Of a DNA stretch of 64,000 bases, positions 46,607-55,958 are shown piece by piece. The translations under genes were made by a program, and so were the position numbers. How positions within the stretch are numbered: position 1 is the first letter of the stretch; each line of letters opens with the position of its first letter. The DNA comes from a virus, in IMG/VR virus record IMGVR_UViG_3300035183_000841, positions 1 through 64,000 of that record. One strand, written 5' to 3'. The notes beneath the pieces were generated by a model, which had not been told where the DNA came from, did no database searches, and was given only the letters and a program-made list of their open reading frames with translations.

Positions 46607-47023
46607 ATGGCCATATCACTTCCCAAGGGATCACTGATAACGATCAACTCCACACAACTGAGCGAGCACAACAGAAGTGCGATGCAGTTGCAGCGGGAGA
46701 TATTGAAGTCCGACCAGAGAACGGTCACTGGCGTGATGCGTAGGTATTTCATCGGCCAGAAACGCCGGATAGCGATATCGTGGGAACGGCTACCCGCACT
46801 CGACAGCCAGACCGTAGATGGGAAGACCGGTAGGAATTCGCTGAAAGCCCTCTACGAAGCTAACATCGGCAATACTGTGACGGTATCCTATTACGAGGTT
46901 GACTCTAACAACAATCAGACGCAGGTGACGTTTACCGGATTCATCGATTCATATGAAGAGACGCTGCTGAAACGCTACAGTTCTCAGCTTTGGGACGTGA
47001 GTATAACCTTAGTGGAGCAGTGA
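46607..47023 (+). CDS. Minor tail protein
   Basis: A 138-residue protein right after the tape measure. Beta-rich: LITINSTQLSEHNRSAMQLQ, RIAISWERLPALD, YYEVDSNNNQTQVTFTGFIDSY. The sequence suggests a tail-tip barrel, possibly a distal tail-like adaptor. The call is mostly positional. Confidence 0.6.
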   Translation: MAISLPKGSLITINSTQLSEHNRSAMQLQREILKSDQRTVTGVMRRYFIGQKRRIAISWERLPALDSQTVDGKTGRNSLKALYEANIGNTVTVSYYEVDSNNNQTQVTFTGFIDSYEETLLKRYSSQLWDVSITLVEQ

Positions 47024-47029
47024 TGTGTG

Positions 47030-49756
47030 ATGCAATCGATAAGTGCAAACCTTACGAGCGCTCTCGGCGCTGGAGTTCTTTCTCCGAAAACCCGTATCGT
47101 TATGCATCTATCGAACAACCGCACAGGCTCCCCTACCGTCACCGCCGATACCGACAAGAACAAGGTAGCGATAGTTGACGGTTGGTACGTCCCTTCCATG
47201 AAGTTCGCGAGAACCGATTCGGAATACCTCACTGACGACTGGGCTAGGATATGGCCGATGGATGTCGGCACGAACACGAAGGTGCCATGGACCAGCTCAT
47301 CGAATCCACCCACCACCATAACCGTCGACTACGGTCAACCGGTGAACTGCAACAAGATACTCATCAGCACTGACCCATTCGTCGATCGGGCCACCCAGAT
47401 AACGGTGCAGATAGATAAAGGTTCCGGGTTCCAGACAATCGCCAACAACTATTCGCCTAGCGGGTACCTGACTGAACTATACCTGCAATCATCTGATGGG
47501 AACACCTGGAGCGATACAGTCAACAGGAACTATCTGACGCAGATCTATAAAGTCAGAGTAACCATCAATGCAACAGCATCTGGATACCCCGTCCAGGTCT
47601 ATGAGATTGATGCCATGATCGAGGCAGATATATCTGATGATGTACTATCCTGGACCATAAATAAAGACAGAGACATCTCTTCCCAAACAGCATCACCTAT
47701 CGGGATGAGCAATGCCAATTCTGCATCGATAACGCTCGACAACTCATCGAATAAGTACAACAACGAGTCATCTCAGAGCCCATACAAGGACATGCTATAC
47801 CCGAACGTCAGGTTCGATATATGGCTCGGTTTCAAACTCCCAGATTCCTCATACGAATATGTGAAACAGGGGGTTTTCTACGCAGACTCTTGGGATATGT
47901 CCAACGACACATCTCAGGTCAGCGTTTCATGTCGAGATGGCTCGAAATTCCTGCAAGATTACAAAGTAACTTCGATCCTGTATGAAAACTGGCAGATAAG
48001 TGACATCATGCGCGATATCACGGAACGAGCTGGCATAAAGGATAAAGCCATCGACACTTCCCTATCGCTAGATATCACGAGACCAGAAGGTGATCATGTA
48101 GATATCATCGATGTCGAGGACACCGTATGTATCCCGAAACGCCATACCGTTTGGACCGTGGATGACCAAACCTACTGGCAGTTCCTGCAAGAAATCGCAC
48201 TTGCAGATCTAGGGTCATTCTATTTCGATGAGACCGGCACTTTCGTGTTCCAAACCAAAGAGTGGATGAAGAAAACCACGGTGAACCTCACCTTAGATCA
48301 GGATGTACACATCATCTCCGCCAAGCACAGGAACGAGATCGTGAAGAACAGCTTCAGCATCGAGTACACGATACCGAAAGTGACAGATCACAGCGTCGGC
48401 CTTTGGGAGGCCGATGATCCCACCATCCTCGATGCAACGACCCTTGGAGGTTCCATCGCCGCGAGTAACACCGTTATCCCAGCCGGTGATATCAGCGACT
48501 GGCCAAAGAAGGGCTACATCAAGATAGACGACGAGATAATCCGTTACGATAACAGAACCGACAGTGCTTTCTACAACTGCGCTAGGGGAGAACTGCATAC
48601 CAATCCTGCTAGCCACTCTGGTGGTAAAACGATATATGAGATAAGGAAGTTCGAGGTCGAATTCTCACAAGCCCCGGCAACAGATGTCGCGATCCTTTTT
48701 ACGAATGAGGTGTACACAGACATCATCGCAACCAACTTCGGTCCGTTCAAGGGTGAGTTCTACCTCCTGAACAACAACAGTGGCCTTACCATCGTTGAAG
48801 GTGCGCACGTCGAAACCGCGCTAGATGGACTTCCAGAGTTCCTCATCATCTACGGCAGGGCGATAGACGACCAAGAACCGCAAACGATAAACGTTCGAGA
48901 CGATACATCGATACGCAGATGGGGAGAACAAGAGTTCGTGATATCGTTACCATGGGTGCAATCAGAGATACACGCTAAAACACTAGCCGATTTCATGGTT
49001 GACGTGTTCAAGAAGCCCGTAGTATTCATCGATGCCGAAGTGTTCGCCATACCGCACCTGCAGATCGGTGATATCGTCAAGATCAACTATCCACGACTCG
49101 GAGTTCAGTCCAAGGCTTTCCATGTGGTGGGGATCACCATATCCGGCGGAGTGCCAGCAATCTCGCAGAGCCTAAGACTGAGGTCGGTGACGGTACATGA
49201 CATGACGACGTATGACATTATCACGAAGCCGCACTCAGTCGATGCTCTCTTAAAGGCGAGGAAGACAAGATCGGCCGCTATCGATGCCTACATAAACAAG
49301 AGATCCGTAAAGGTATCTATAGATTCATCGATACTGTTACGCGCAAGGACATCACACTATATCGACGCATATGTGTCCAAACCTACTGTTTCCCACTCGA
49401 TAGATGCATTCATACCTTCATACAACAAGGTTATACATAACCTGATAACCCAGATCACAGCCGCAAATAAGATTACCTGCAATGTTTTCTCGAGCACCAA
49501 GAAGACGATCAATATCACCGGCGATGTTTCTTCTGCAATCCAAAAGACAAGCAAGATTAACCACTTAATGGACTCGAGCACCAAGAAGACGATCAACATT
49601 AACAACTCAACGAACTCGGACATCAAGAAGACGACCCAGACCAACCACTCAATGAACTCGGACATCAAGAAGACGATTAAGACCAACCACTCAATGAACT
49701 CGGGCATCAAGAAGACGACCCAGACCAACCACTCAATGGACTCCATGATATCATAA
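47030..49756 (+). CDS. Tail hub/baseplate protein with C-terminal repeats
   Basis: A 908-residue protein (ATG 47030; GTG 47027 possible). Regions: F5/8-like lectin segment about 60-180 (YGQPVNCNKILISTD, NTWSDTVN), then a hub segment with DISSQTASPIGMSNANSASITL, KDMLYPNVRFDIWLG, and IMRDITERAGIKDKAID; further PVVFIDAEVFAIPHLQIGDI. Residues 740-805 have repeated IDA(Y/F) units. The end is built from 14-residue repeats. This fits the tail-tip hub that binds fibres or the receptor. Confidence 0.75.
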   Translation: MQSISANLTSALGAGVLSPKTRIVMHLSNNRTGSPTVTADTDKNKVAIVDGWYVPSMKFARTDSEYLTDDWARIWPMDVGTNTKVPWTSSSNPPTTITVDYGQPVNCNKILISTDPFVDRATQITVQIDKGSGFQTIANNYSPSGYLTELYLQSSDGNTWSDTVNRNYLTQIYKVRVTINATASGYPVQVYEIDAMIEADISDDVLSWTINKDRDISSQTASPIGMSNANSASITLDNSSNKYNNESSQSPYKDMLYPNVRFDIWLGFKLPDSSYEYVKQGVFYADSWDMSNDTSQVSVSCRDGSKFLQDYKVTSILYENWQISDIMRDITERAGIKDKAIDTSLSLDITRPEGDHVDIIDVEDTVCIPKRHTVWTVDDQTYWQFLQEIALADLGSFYFDETGTFVFQTKEWMKKTTVNLTLDQDVHIISAKHRNEIVKNSFSIEYTIPKVTDHSVGLWEADDPTILDATTLGGSIAASNTVIPAGDISDWPKKGYIKIDDEIIRYDNRTDSAFYNCARGELHTNPASHSGGKTIYEIRKFEVEFSQAPATDVAILFTNEVYTDIIATNFGPFKGEFYLLNNNSGLTIVEGAHVETALDGLPEFLIIYGRAIDDQEPQTINVRDDTSIRRWGEQEFVISLPWVQSEIHAKTLADFMVDVFKKPVVFIDAEVFAIPHLQIGDIVKINYPRLGVQSKAFHVVGITISGGVPAISQSLRLRSVTVHDMTTYDIITKPHSVDALLKARKTRSAAIDAYINKRSVKVSIDSSILLRARTSHYIDAYVSKPTVSHSIDAFIPSYNKVIHNLITQITAANKITCNVFSSTKKTINITGDVSSAIQKTSKINHLMDSSTKKTININNSTNSDIKKTTQTNHSMNSDIKKTIKTNHSMNSGIKKTTQTNHSMDSMIS
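49619..49744 (+). repeat. Three 42-base tandem repeats
   Basis: Units at 49619-49660, 49661-49702 and 49703-49744 encode the 14-residue unit (D/G)IKKT(T/I)(Q/K)TNHSM(N/D)S. Diverged copies continue upstream to about 49490. In frame, so copy number changes would not break the gene. Confidence 0.8.
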
Positions 49757-49760
49757 AGAC

Positions 49761-50066
49761 ATGACTAGGAGGAAGTCGGACAAACAGAGGTCGGACGAGA
49801 TAACTGAGCGACTACACAGCATACTTCGCCCTAAAGTCCAACTGATAGAAGATGCTGCATGCGAAGACGGCCAGACATCCATACCTCCTCAAGAAGAAGA
49901 TGACGAGGGGTCTGGTATAGACTATGATCTTGTGCCCCCAACGCTCACCGTTGTTTCAGAGACTATGAAGTGCAAACATAAGAAAGACTGGGTAAACATC
50001 ACTGTCAGCTATGACGCGGTAGATGATTTTGAATATGAATTCGAAATAATCGAGGCTGATCTCTGA
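49761..50066 (+). CDS. Hypothetical protein between tail genes
   Basis: A 101-residue acidic protein (EEDDEGSGIDYDLVPP). Basic helical N-terminus. Overlaps the following fibronectin-type gene by one base. Probably a small tail component. Confidence 0.6.
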   Translation: MTRRKSDKQRSDEITERLHSILRPKVQLIEDAACEDGQTSIPPQEEDDEGSGIDYDLVPPTLTVVSETMKCKHKKDWVNITVSYDAVDDFEYEFEIIEADL

Positions 50067-51262
50067 TGTCTATAGAGTACAAGACGTTCAAGAGACTCGA
50101 TTTCGATACCAGGTATTTCATCAGGGCTCGAGTGAAGTATAAAGGCAAGGTCAGTCCATGGCTCGAACCACCCCTCGATTACACGACTATGAAGAGGACA
50201 GATGTCCCCGCCCCGACCGGGGTCTCCCTCTCTTTTGACCGCAAGGAGAAGAACAGGCATAACCCTATCCGCTGCATCGTGACATGCGACGAGGTTAAAA
50301 ACCACTGCGGTGATGATGTCGATTACTACGTATTCCAACTGTGGAGATGGGATCCCGTAAATTGGTCTCTACTCGACACTGAGCCTGTGCAAAAGGCGAA
50401 GGTCGAGGCAAAAGATGAGGATGCCAACACGACCGTGAAGGCGATATTCACCAATGTCAGACAGAAAGGTTGGTACGTAGCCAGGGTTAGGGCCATCTCT
50501 GATCGACACAGGAGTAAATGGTCTGCCTTCTCTTCTCCAGGAAGCGCATCCGACTCAGTGGCACCCCCTACACCGTTGAACGTCACTATCCATGACAAGG
50601 CGACGAACAGGATTGTCATCGACTGGGACGCGCCATCAGACGATAACGATAGCGAACAGATACACCCGGATATAGCTTATTTCCAGATACAGCTATCTAC
50701 TTCAAGTGGATTTTCCAGTATCTATAAATTCGATAGATACCATATCGGGACATCTAGGTCATGGAAGATCAGAGAGTCCGATCTAGGCGAGACTTTCTAC
50801 GCAAGAGTTAGATCGGTAGATGGTTCAGGGAACAAATCGAGCTGGGTTCCGGCTACCATTATCGGAAACAGCTCACCAAGCGCAACACCAGATGGTGCCA
50901 CCGTCGGGACCGGCAAGACCATCCTCACCTTCACGATAGCAGGAGATGCCCAGGTCAAGGTCTACAAGCCACGAACCCGGGCGGAGGAGGACATGACTAT
51001 CAAGAGGGTCACCGGCGACTTCGATGATGTGCCGACGGGGGCGGATCTCATCATCGACATCCTGGTCGGAGGTGTGTCTATCTTCAGTTCGCAAGCGAAC
51101 ATGTTGCACATCCAGGATGGCGGTGACGGTAAAGGAACGACTACCGCGATAGCCAACCCGAATATCTCCGAAGGTCAGTCGATAAAGGTCTCGGTTGTTC
51201 AGGTGGGCACGAACCAGCCTGGCGGAAACGGTACAGTGCGGCTCGTGTGTACTACGAGGTGA
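50066..51262 (+). CDS. Tail protein with fibronectin type III domains
   Basis: A 398-residue protein. FDTRYFIRARVKYKGKVSPW and YFQIQLSTSSGF...FYARVRSVDGSGNKSSW show two fibronectin III-like domains; the C-terminal 130 residues are beta-rich (TGKTILTFTIAGDAQVKVY) with Gly-rich NGTVRLVCTTR at the end. Likely a fibre or hub extension that contacts the host surface. Confidence 0.75.
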   Translation: MSIEYKTFKRLDFDTRYFIRARVKYKGKVSPWLEPPLDYTTMKRTDVPAPTGVSLSFDRKEKNRHNPIRCIVTCDEVKNHCGDDVDYYVFQLWRWDPVNWSLLDTEPVQKAKVEAKDEDANTTVKAIFTNVRQKGWYVARVRAISDRHRSKWSAFSSPGSASDSVAPPTPLNVTIHDKATNRIVIDWDAPSDDNDSEQIHPDIAYFQIQLSTSSGFSSIYKFDRYHIGTSRSWKIRESDLGETFYARVRSVDGSGNKSSWVPATIIGNSSPSATPDGATVGTGKTILTFTIAGDAQVKVYKPRTRAEEDMTIKRVTGDFDDVPTGADLIIDILVGGVSIFSSQANMLHIQDGGDGKGTTTAIANPNISEGQSIKVSVVQVGTNQPGGNGTVRLVCTTR

Positions 51263-51265
51263 TGG

Positions 51266-51592
51266 ATGGTGAGGACGAAGTATTGCCTCCGGGCCCAGTC
51301 TGCGAGTTTCGGACCGTGGCCCCTCACGTTGGGCTTGAGCGAAAGCAATACGACGGTGAACTCGTTCCTGCGGGTATCCCTGTACGTTCTCACGGCGCAG
51401 GACGCCATCCGTGGCTTCATCTACGACGGCAGCAAGTCCTGTCACGTCATGACCCCCAGCGACACCCGGACTTATTTCGGCCACGACCAGGCATACAACT
51501 ACACACTACGCTTGATCACATGGTGGTCGGCCGAGTCATTCAGCGGGATTAGCGGCGGGGAGCTACAGGTCGTCCAGGAGAGGGTGGGATGA
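51266..51592 (+). CDS. Hypothetical fibre-associated protein
   Basis: A 108-residue protein from ATG 51266 (a competing frame reads from 51247). Beta-rich with two Cys; ends in an ATGA overlap with the propeller gene. Its base composition, like that of the next gene, is more GC-rich than the surrounding tail genes. Confidence 0.55.
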   Translation: MVRTKYCLRAQSASFGPWPLTLGLSESNTTVNSFLRVSLYVLTAQDAIRGFIYDGSKSCHVMTPSDTRTYFGHDQAYNYTLRLITWWSAESFSGISGGELQVVQERVG

Positions 51593-52527
51593 CGACCTAC
51601 AGCTGGCAGATACTCCCGTCCCTAGGCTCCTACACCGACTACTCCGATGCCTACGCGATTAACGACTCCGGTAGGATCGTGGGGATTTCGTACCTGGGGA
51701 ACACAGCGAATGCGGTCGCGTGGGATCCAATCTCCGTCGTGAACGCGCTCACATCGGGGCAGAATAGCGCCGCGACGGACGTAAGCTCTAACGGGCACAT
51801 CTGCGGTCAGGACAACTTCGGCCACCCCTGCGTGTGGACCTCCCTGGCGGCCAGCCCCATAATCCTCGATGACGGCGGGTATGGGAGCTGGGTCAACCCT
51901 CTCGGGATTAACGGGAGCGGGCAGGTGGTGGCCTTTAACACGCTCTCCAGCTCGCAGTACGGCTGGCTCTGGCCCACCTACGGGTCCACCCATCAGCTCT
52001 TGAGCCCTTTGCCTGGGACGACGAGCTCCGCCGCCTACGCGATTAACGACTCCGGCAGGATCGTGGGGATTTCGTTCCCGAACAATACGCCCACGTACTG
52101 GGAAGCCTCCGATCCCGCCACTCCCTACGCCCTGCCAATCGGGTCGGCGGATGTCGGCAACGCCAATAACATCTCGCCGAGCGGGATCATCTGCGGGAGC
52201 GTGCGGATCGGAGGTGTGTTCTACGGAGCGCTGTGGACGCCCCCCGGATACGCGCTCACCGTCCTTCCGGGATACAACAGCATCTGCTACGGCGTGAACG
52301 ACGCCGGCGTGGCCGTCGGGGAGAGCGGTGGGCACGCCTGCGTCTGGGAAGGGGGACTGCTCACCTTCCTGCCCGAGCCTGTCGACGCACCGAACTCCTA
52401 CGCCGGCGAGATCAACGCTGACGGCTGGATCGTCGGCCAGGTGGCGGATGCCAACTACAACTACCACGCGACCCTTTGGAGGCCGCAGACTTCCGATCTC
52501 TCCGGCTGGGGCATCATCCTGGTCTGA
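51589..52527 (+). CDS. HAF-repeat beta-propeller adhesin
   Basis: A 312-residue protein built of six or seven repeats of the type YAINDSGRIVGIS...(A/W)LW: AINDSGRIVGISYLG, DVSSNGHICGQDN, GINGSGQVVAFN, AINDSGRIVGISFPN, NISPSGIICG,  GVNDAGVAVGES, EINADGWIVGQ. This is the extracellular HAF repeat, expected to fold as a beta-propeller. No signal peptide, so it is probably a tail-fibre adhesin. Codon choice (many ATT, few ATA) differs from its neighbours. Confidence 0.8.
   Translation: MTTYSWQILPSLGSYTDYSDAYAINDSGRIVGISYLGNTANAVAWDPISVVNALTSGQNSAATDVSSNGHICGQDNFGHPCVWTSLAASPIILDDGGYGSWVNPLGINGSGQVVAFNTLSSSQYGWLWPTYGSTHQLLSPLPGTTSSAAYAINDSGRIVGISFPNNTPTYWEASDPATPYALPIGSADVGNANNISPSGIICGSVRIGGVFYGALWTPPGYALTVLPGYNSICYGVNDAGVAVGESGGHACVWEGGLLTFLPEPVDAPNSYAGEINADGWIVGQVADANYNYHATLWRPQTSDLSGWGIILV
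51649..52075 (+). repeat. 43-base direct repeat within the propeller gene
   Basis: Bases 51649-51691 and 52033-52075 differ at one of 43 positions. The identity exceeds what protein conservation needs, which points to recent duplication or gene conversion. Confidence 0.8.
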
Positions 52528-52604
52528 ACTTGGTTCTGAGTTCACCCTCGACAAGAACCATGTGCCCCTAGATTGTCATAATGACTGTGAGGTAATATAT
52601 AGAT

Positions 52605-53099
52605 ATGCCTTTCAAACCAGTGCAGTGGCAGGAACTAGAAGTAATCAAAAGTTCCAAACTTAACGACATGGTGAACAACGACGAGTTCCTGTGGCGTCGT
52701 AAGGTATCCGGTTCCGTCCGGAATATAGATCGCGATGGGAACCCTAGGGCCGTTCCTCGATACCTGAATGAGGGGCTCGTGATGTGCGCCGGGTACAACG
52801 AGTTCACTCCAGGAGCCTCATTCCCAGAAGATTCCAAGGATGGTAAGAGGAAGGTTACACCTGTCTTCGAACGGGAGTTCAAGTTCCCGAAAGATACCTT
52901 CGACCCAGAGTTCAAACCCATAGTGATATGCACGGTCGGCACCAAAAACGGCATAAGGAAGATAACCTGGACCATCAAAACAGTATCTTCTTCTAGATTC
53001 GTGATAACTATACGTGAACTAGCAGCTTCAGCCAGCTTCGAAAGAGACATGGAGTACTTCGTCAATTGGATTGCCATGGGGGTAGGTCTGCTGCCATGA
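52605..53099 (+). CDS. Tail fibre-type protein
   Basis: A 164-residue protein with a typical fibre N-terminus (WQELEVIKSSKLNDMVNND) and a beta-rich C-terminal part, FDPEFKPIVICTVGTKNGIRK, similar to small receptor-binding lectin-like folds. Next gene starts in an ATGA overlap. Confidence 0.6.
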   Translation: MPFKPVQWQELEVIKSSKLNDMVNNDEFLWRRKVSGSVRNIDRDGNPRAVPRYLNEGLVMCAGYNEFTPGASFPEDSKDGKRKVTPVFEREFKFPKDTFDPEFKPIVICTVGTKNGIRKITWTIKTVSSSRFVITIRELAASASFERDMEYFVNWIAMGVGLLP

Positions 53100-54286
53100 G
53101 ATTCAAGGAAGATGTGACTTGGTACCCTGGCAAACCCGTAACGCTCGAGAGCCTCACCGATATGTACTTCAATGATCTTGCCTTGATGTACGGTAAGCTT
53201 GAGTGCAAACTCAGCAATATCGACCCTTCAAACTACGAGCGCAGATCTAACAAATGGATCATCAATAAGATCGCCACCTATTCCAATCAATTATCGATAA
53301 CACCAGGTGCCGATCTTGGATACGACTCAGATGAACACGCATATTTCACGAAAGAGCACGAGTTCCCGCCAGAGTACTGGCACAAACGATACTTGCCTGT
53401 AGTCACCATAACCCCAGTAGGGAACCCGACGATTCCGCAAACGGTAACCATCAATAACGTGACACCAAGCAGGATCACCTATACTGTGTTCGTACCAGAG
53501 AAGAGGACGATAGAGCGAGACAGGGAGTTCAATCTGTCTATCTTCGCCGTAGGTGTCAGGGGAGAAGATTCGATAATCCTCGATTCTGATATCAATCATA
53601 CCCCTGGGCCGCCAGATACCGGACTGCAGGTTTGGTACGACGCCCAGTCACTTTCCGGATACTCGAACGGACAATCGGTGCCGTCTTGGCCAGATCTTTC
53701 TGGGCATAGCGGAGCGGCTACGCAACCGACAACAACGGCTCAACCCACCTACCTCTCGTCTGGCATCAACGGTCGTCCGGCCCTGAAGTTCGATGCGAAC
53801 CAATATTTCAACATGCCATCCGTTGATTCGGTCAAGGTCCTGGAAGAGTGCACGATTGCAGCCGTAGTACTAGACAGGATGGATGTCGCGGATAGCACCC
53901 GTACTTTCATAGAAAGGACCCAATCGATACGGGCTATACATGCTACATCTCCACTACGCTGGAAATACGAGGTGGCGAAATCGTCATCCCTATTTGTATC
54001 GGTAATCGGCCCAAATGTGCAAGCCAACACCCCTATCCTGTATATCGGCAATCACTCTGTCAATGACGGTGAAATCAATCTAAGGATAAATGGGATAGAC
54101 CAAGGGACGAAAACCGGCTTGACAGAAATAAATTCAGGGACATCTTGGCAAATTGCTCGGCGTGACTCAACTGCCTTCGGCGCGTTCACGATAGGAGAAA
54201 TACTGGTCTACAAGCGCAGACTTACTAAGAACGAGATAGAAGACCTAGAGTATCATCTGGCCAATAAGTGGGGGTTGTCGATATAA
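53096..54286 (+). CDS. Tail fibre with LamG/ConA-like lectin domain
   Basis: A 396-residue protein. Residues 1-160 repeat the fold of the previous fibre (VTLESLTDMYFNDLALMYGKL, YLPVVTITPVG). Residues 175-396 match a concanavalin-like lectin domain found in phage fibres: LQVWYDAQSLSGYSNGQSV, WPDLSGHSGAATQP, GRPALKFDANQYF, IGEILVYKRRLT...HLANKWGL. Likely glycan binding. Last + strand structural gene. Confidence 0.8.
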   Translation: MRFKEDVTWYPGKPVTLESLTDMYFNDLALMYGKLECKLSNIDPSNYERRSNKWIINKIATYSNQLSITPGADLGYDSDEHAYFTKEHEFPPEYWHKRYLPVVTITPVGNPTIPQTVTINNVTPSRITYTVFVPEKRTIERDREFNLSIFAVGVRGEDSIILDSDINHTPGPPDTGLQVWYDAQSLSGYSNGQSVPSWPDLSGHSGAATQPTTTAQPTYLSSGINGRPALKFDANQYFNMPSVDSVKVLEECTIAAVVLDRMDVADSTRTFIERTQSIRAIHATSPLRWKYEVAKSSSLFVSVIGPNVQANTPILYIGNHSVNDGEINLRINGIDQGTKTGLTEINSGTSWQIARRDSTAFGAFTIGEILVYKRRLTKNEIEDLEYHLANKWGLSI

Positions 54287-54586
54287 CTAGTCGTCTTCTG
54301 TCTCTAACCCAGACAGGATCTCTATACATAAATCGCACGTTATCTGACTTTCCTGATCAAGTGGATGTAGAATTGCGGGGTCAATATCTCTACCCCACAT
54401 ATAGGTCAACGTAAACCCACATAAAGTTTGCGGGACAGACACCATCCAGGTTGTGCTATCGATATTCTGTGTTCCAAAACACAGATGGGAAAATCCGTCC
54501 ACGACATTGAAAACCCACATAAACCCCTTCAAAGTTAAGTAGTTAATCTCATGCTCTTTCAACGTGATGCCATTCTTAATGGCCAT
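54287..54586 (-). CDS. LCG/CDxC family protein 1
   Basis: A 99-residue protein with EINYLTLKGFMWVF, LCGF and ITCDLC near the end. It shares this arrangement with the proteins at 55230 and 58297. Probable single metal site. It directly abuts the convergent fibre gene with no visible terminator. Confidence 0.6.
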   Translation of the reverse strand: MAIKNGITLKEHEINYLTLKGFMWVFNVVDGFSHLCFGTQNIDSTTWMVSVPQTLCGFTLTYMWGRDIDPAILHPLDQESQITCDLCIEILSGLETEDD

Positions 54587-54595
54587 CCCAGACCC

Positions 54596-54793
54596 TCAAG
54601 GGATGATAAGGGTTTCTTTGCCGCAATATCTGCAACGCACCTCGAAACGTCCAACGGTTTCCCACAGATGCCCCCAAGGCCATGACCAGAAACAGGCCCG
54701 TGAAGCTAATCGCTGTTCCCTCATGTATCGGCGCTCCATCCTACGACACTCACGTATCTCATCAACCATCTGTCGCTTCGTACGCTCTACCAT
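54596..54793 (-). CDS. Small basic protein with CRYCG end
   Basis: A 65-residue protein; start at ATG 54793 after AGGGAG. A basic helix (MVDEIRECRRMERRYMREQR) and a C-terminal VRCRYCGKE. Function unknown. Confidence 0.55.
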   Translation of the reverse strand: MVERTKRQMVDEIRECRRMERRYMREQRLASRACFWSWPWGHLWETVGRFEVRCRYCGKETLIIP

Positions 54794-54803
54794 CACATAC
54801 TCC

Positions 54804-54986
54804 CTACTGCTTCCTCTTAGCCCGAAGCGCGGCATCGATCAGGTATTTGTTATAAGACTTCTCCTTGCTTCCACTCTCCAAGATCTTCAATTCACGGATG
54901 CGCTTCGCACACAGACGGCAGGTACTGAACTTGTCCATGCCGTGCTCGATAAGCCTATCGCCGACGAGATGCGTGATGGTACCCAT
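54804..54986 (-). CDS. Small CxxC basic protein (60 aa)
   Basis: ATG 54986 after GGGAGGTGAG. Contains CRLC and a Lys/Arg-rich end. Function unknown. Confidence 0.6.
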   Translation of the reverse strand: MGTITHLVGDRLIEHGMDKFSTCRLCAKRIRELKILESGSKEKSYNKYLIDAALRAKRKQ

Positions 54987-55011
54987 CGCTACTCACCTCC
55001 CAACTTATCGC

Positions 55012-55224
55012 TCACTTCGGCCAACACCTCCCCTTGTGACAACGCTCGTGCGCGTGCCTCCGGTATTCCGCGTGACACAGCCTTATGCATTCCGACGAGC
55101 GGTGACACAACTCGAAGGCGGGACCCCCGTAGTTGTCGAACAGAACCCACAGGGACATACCGCCCATGAAGAGCAGCAGGGGGACACCCATCACCAACAA
55201 AATCCCGATGGCTTCATCATCCAC
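55012..55224 (-). CDS. Membrane protein with Cys/His tail (70 aa)
   Basis: GTG 55224, 8 bases after AGGGAG. One membrane span (IGILLVMGVPLLLFMGGMSL) and a tail rich in Cys and His (CHRSSECIRLCHAEYRRHAHERC). Function unknown. Confidence 0.55.
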   Translation of the reverse strand: MDDEAIGILLVMGVPLLLFMGGMSLWVLFDNYGGPAFELCHRSSECIRLCHAEYRRHAHERCHKGRCWPK

Positions 55225-55229
55225 TAATC

Positions 55230-55526
55230 TCACTCCCTAGCTATTTCGTTTTTCTTAAGCACGAAGTCCACACAAATATCACATGTTATCGGCATATCGG
55301 TCCTTAACGGGTTATTGAATAATTGTGACATATCAAGCAGTGCCGTAAATATCGACAGCACCTTTACCCCGCATACCGTTGCTCTACAATCCTTATTAAA
55401 GAGGTGGATATTGTCTAGACTAGACACGTAGTAGATATATCCAGCTAAAGTATAGAATACGACTTCTTCCTCTGTCAGATAGATACGCGGTCTATCATTC
55501 CCGAACTTCGTCTGTGTCGACGACAA
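55230..55526 (-). CDS. LCG/CDxC family protein 2
   Basis: A 98-residue protein when started at TTG 55526; an ATG at 55562 would lengthen it inside the upstream gene. Shares (I)xLTExE...YTLxGY, VCGV, and MPITCDICVDF with the 54287 protein, and the same length, which supports the TTG. Start uncertain. Confidence 0.55.
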   Translation of the reverse strand: MSSTQTKFGNDRPRIYLTEEEVVFYTLAGYIYYVSSLDNIHLFNKDCRATVCGVKVLSIFTALLDMSQLFNNPLRTDMPITCDICVDFVLKKNEIARE

Positions 55527-55932
55527 CCTCTTGCTCCTCGAACGGAAGCAGCTCCACTCCATATAGGACAGGATGGTTCTCCCTAAACCTCCCGGTATTT
55601 ATGATACTACCGTCAGGGAATACCCACGATATACACTGCACGTTCTTCCCGTTCACCGTCTGTTGCCAGCCCACCATATGGATCGTCCAGTTCTTCTCCC
55701 CGGTGATGCCGGACATCGAATGCCGCTTACGGTAAATCAGGCGCTGCCCCGGATCGAGGGCATATGCGATAACGGTGAAGTCTTTCCCCTTCAGGCGAAG
55801 GTGGAACTCCGACACTCTCTTCCTGTCAATATCCTCGTAGCGGTTCTCCGTACCGTCTGGCTCGTGCTGGCGCAAGATGGACCCGTCAGCATAAACCGCA
55901 ATCCACTCCAGATTGTCCATTTCATTACTCAT
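55495..55932 (-). CDS. Conserved phage protein (LIYRKR type)
   Basis: A 145-residue protein. WIAVYADGSILRQHEPDG, YEDIDRKRVSEFHL, RLIYRKR, IHMVGWQQTVNG, WVFPDGSI. The set is a family I know from many phages, function unknown. It appears leaderless: TGGTATCAT (-10 at 55944-55939) puts transcription start at the ATG. Confidence 0.75.
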   Translation of the reverse strand: MSNEMDNLEWIAVYADGSILRQHEPDGTENRYEDIDRKRVSEFHLRLKGKDFTVIAYALDPGQRLIYRKRHSMSGITGEKNWTIHMVGWQQTVNGKNVQCISWVFPDGSIINTGRFRENHPVLYGVELLPFEEQEVVVDTDEVRE

Positions 55933-55938
55933 ATATTC

Positions 55939-55944
55939 ATGATA
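55939..55944 (-). promoter_or_regulatory. Extended -10 of the 55932 gene
   Basis: On the - strand TGG-TATCAT, with no good -35, followed seven bases later by the ATG. It matches the TGGTAnnAT core of other promoters here. Confidence 0.45.
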
Positions 55945-55958
55945 CCAGATTCCCCAGA

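Noticed and set aside
49490-49750. CRISPR-like array
   Set aside because: Repeats are contiguous, in frame, with no spacers.
51622-52554. 310-codon - strand open frame
   Set aside because: Antisense shadow of the HAF-repeat gene.
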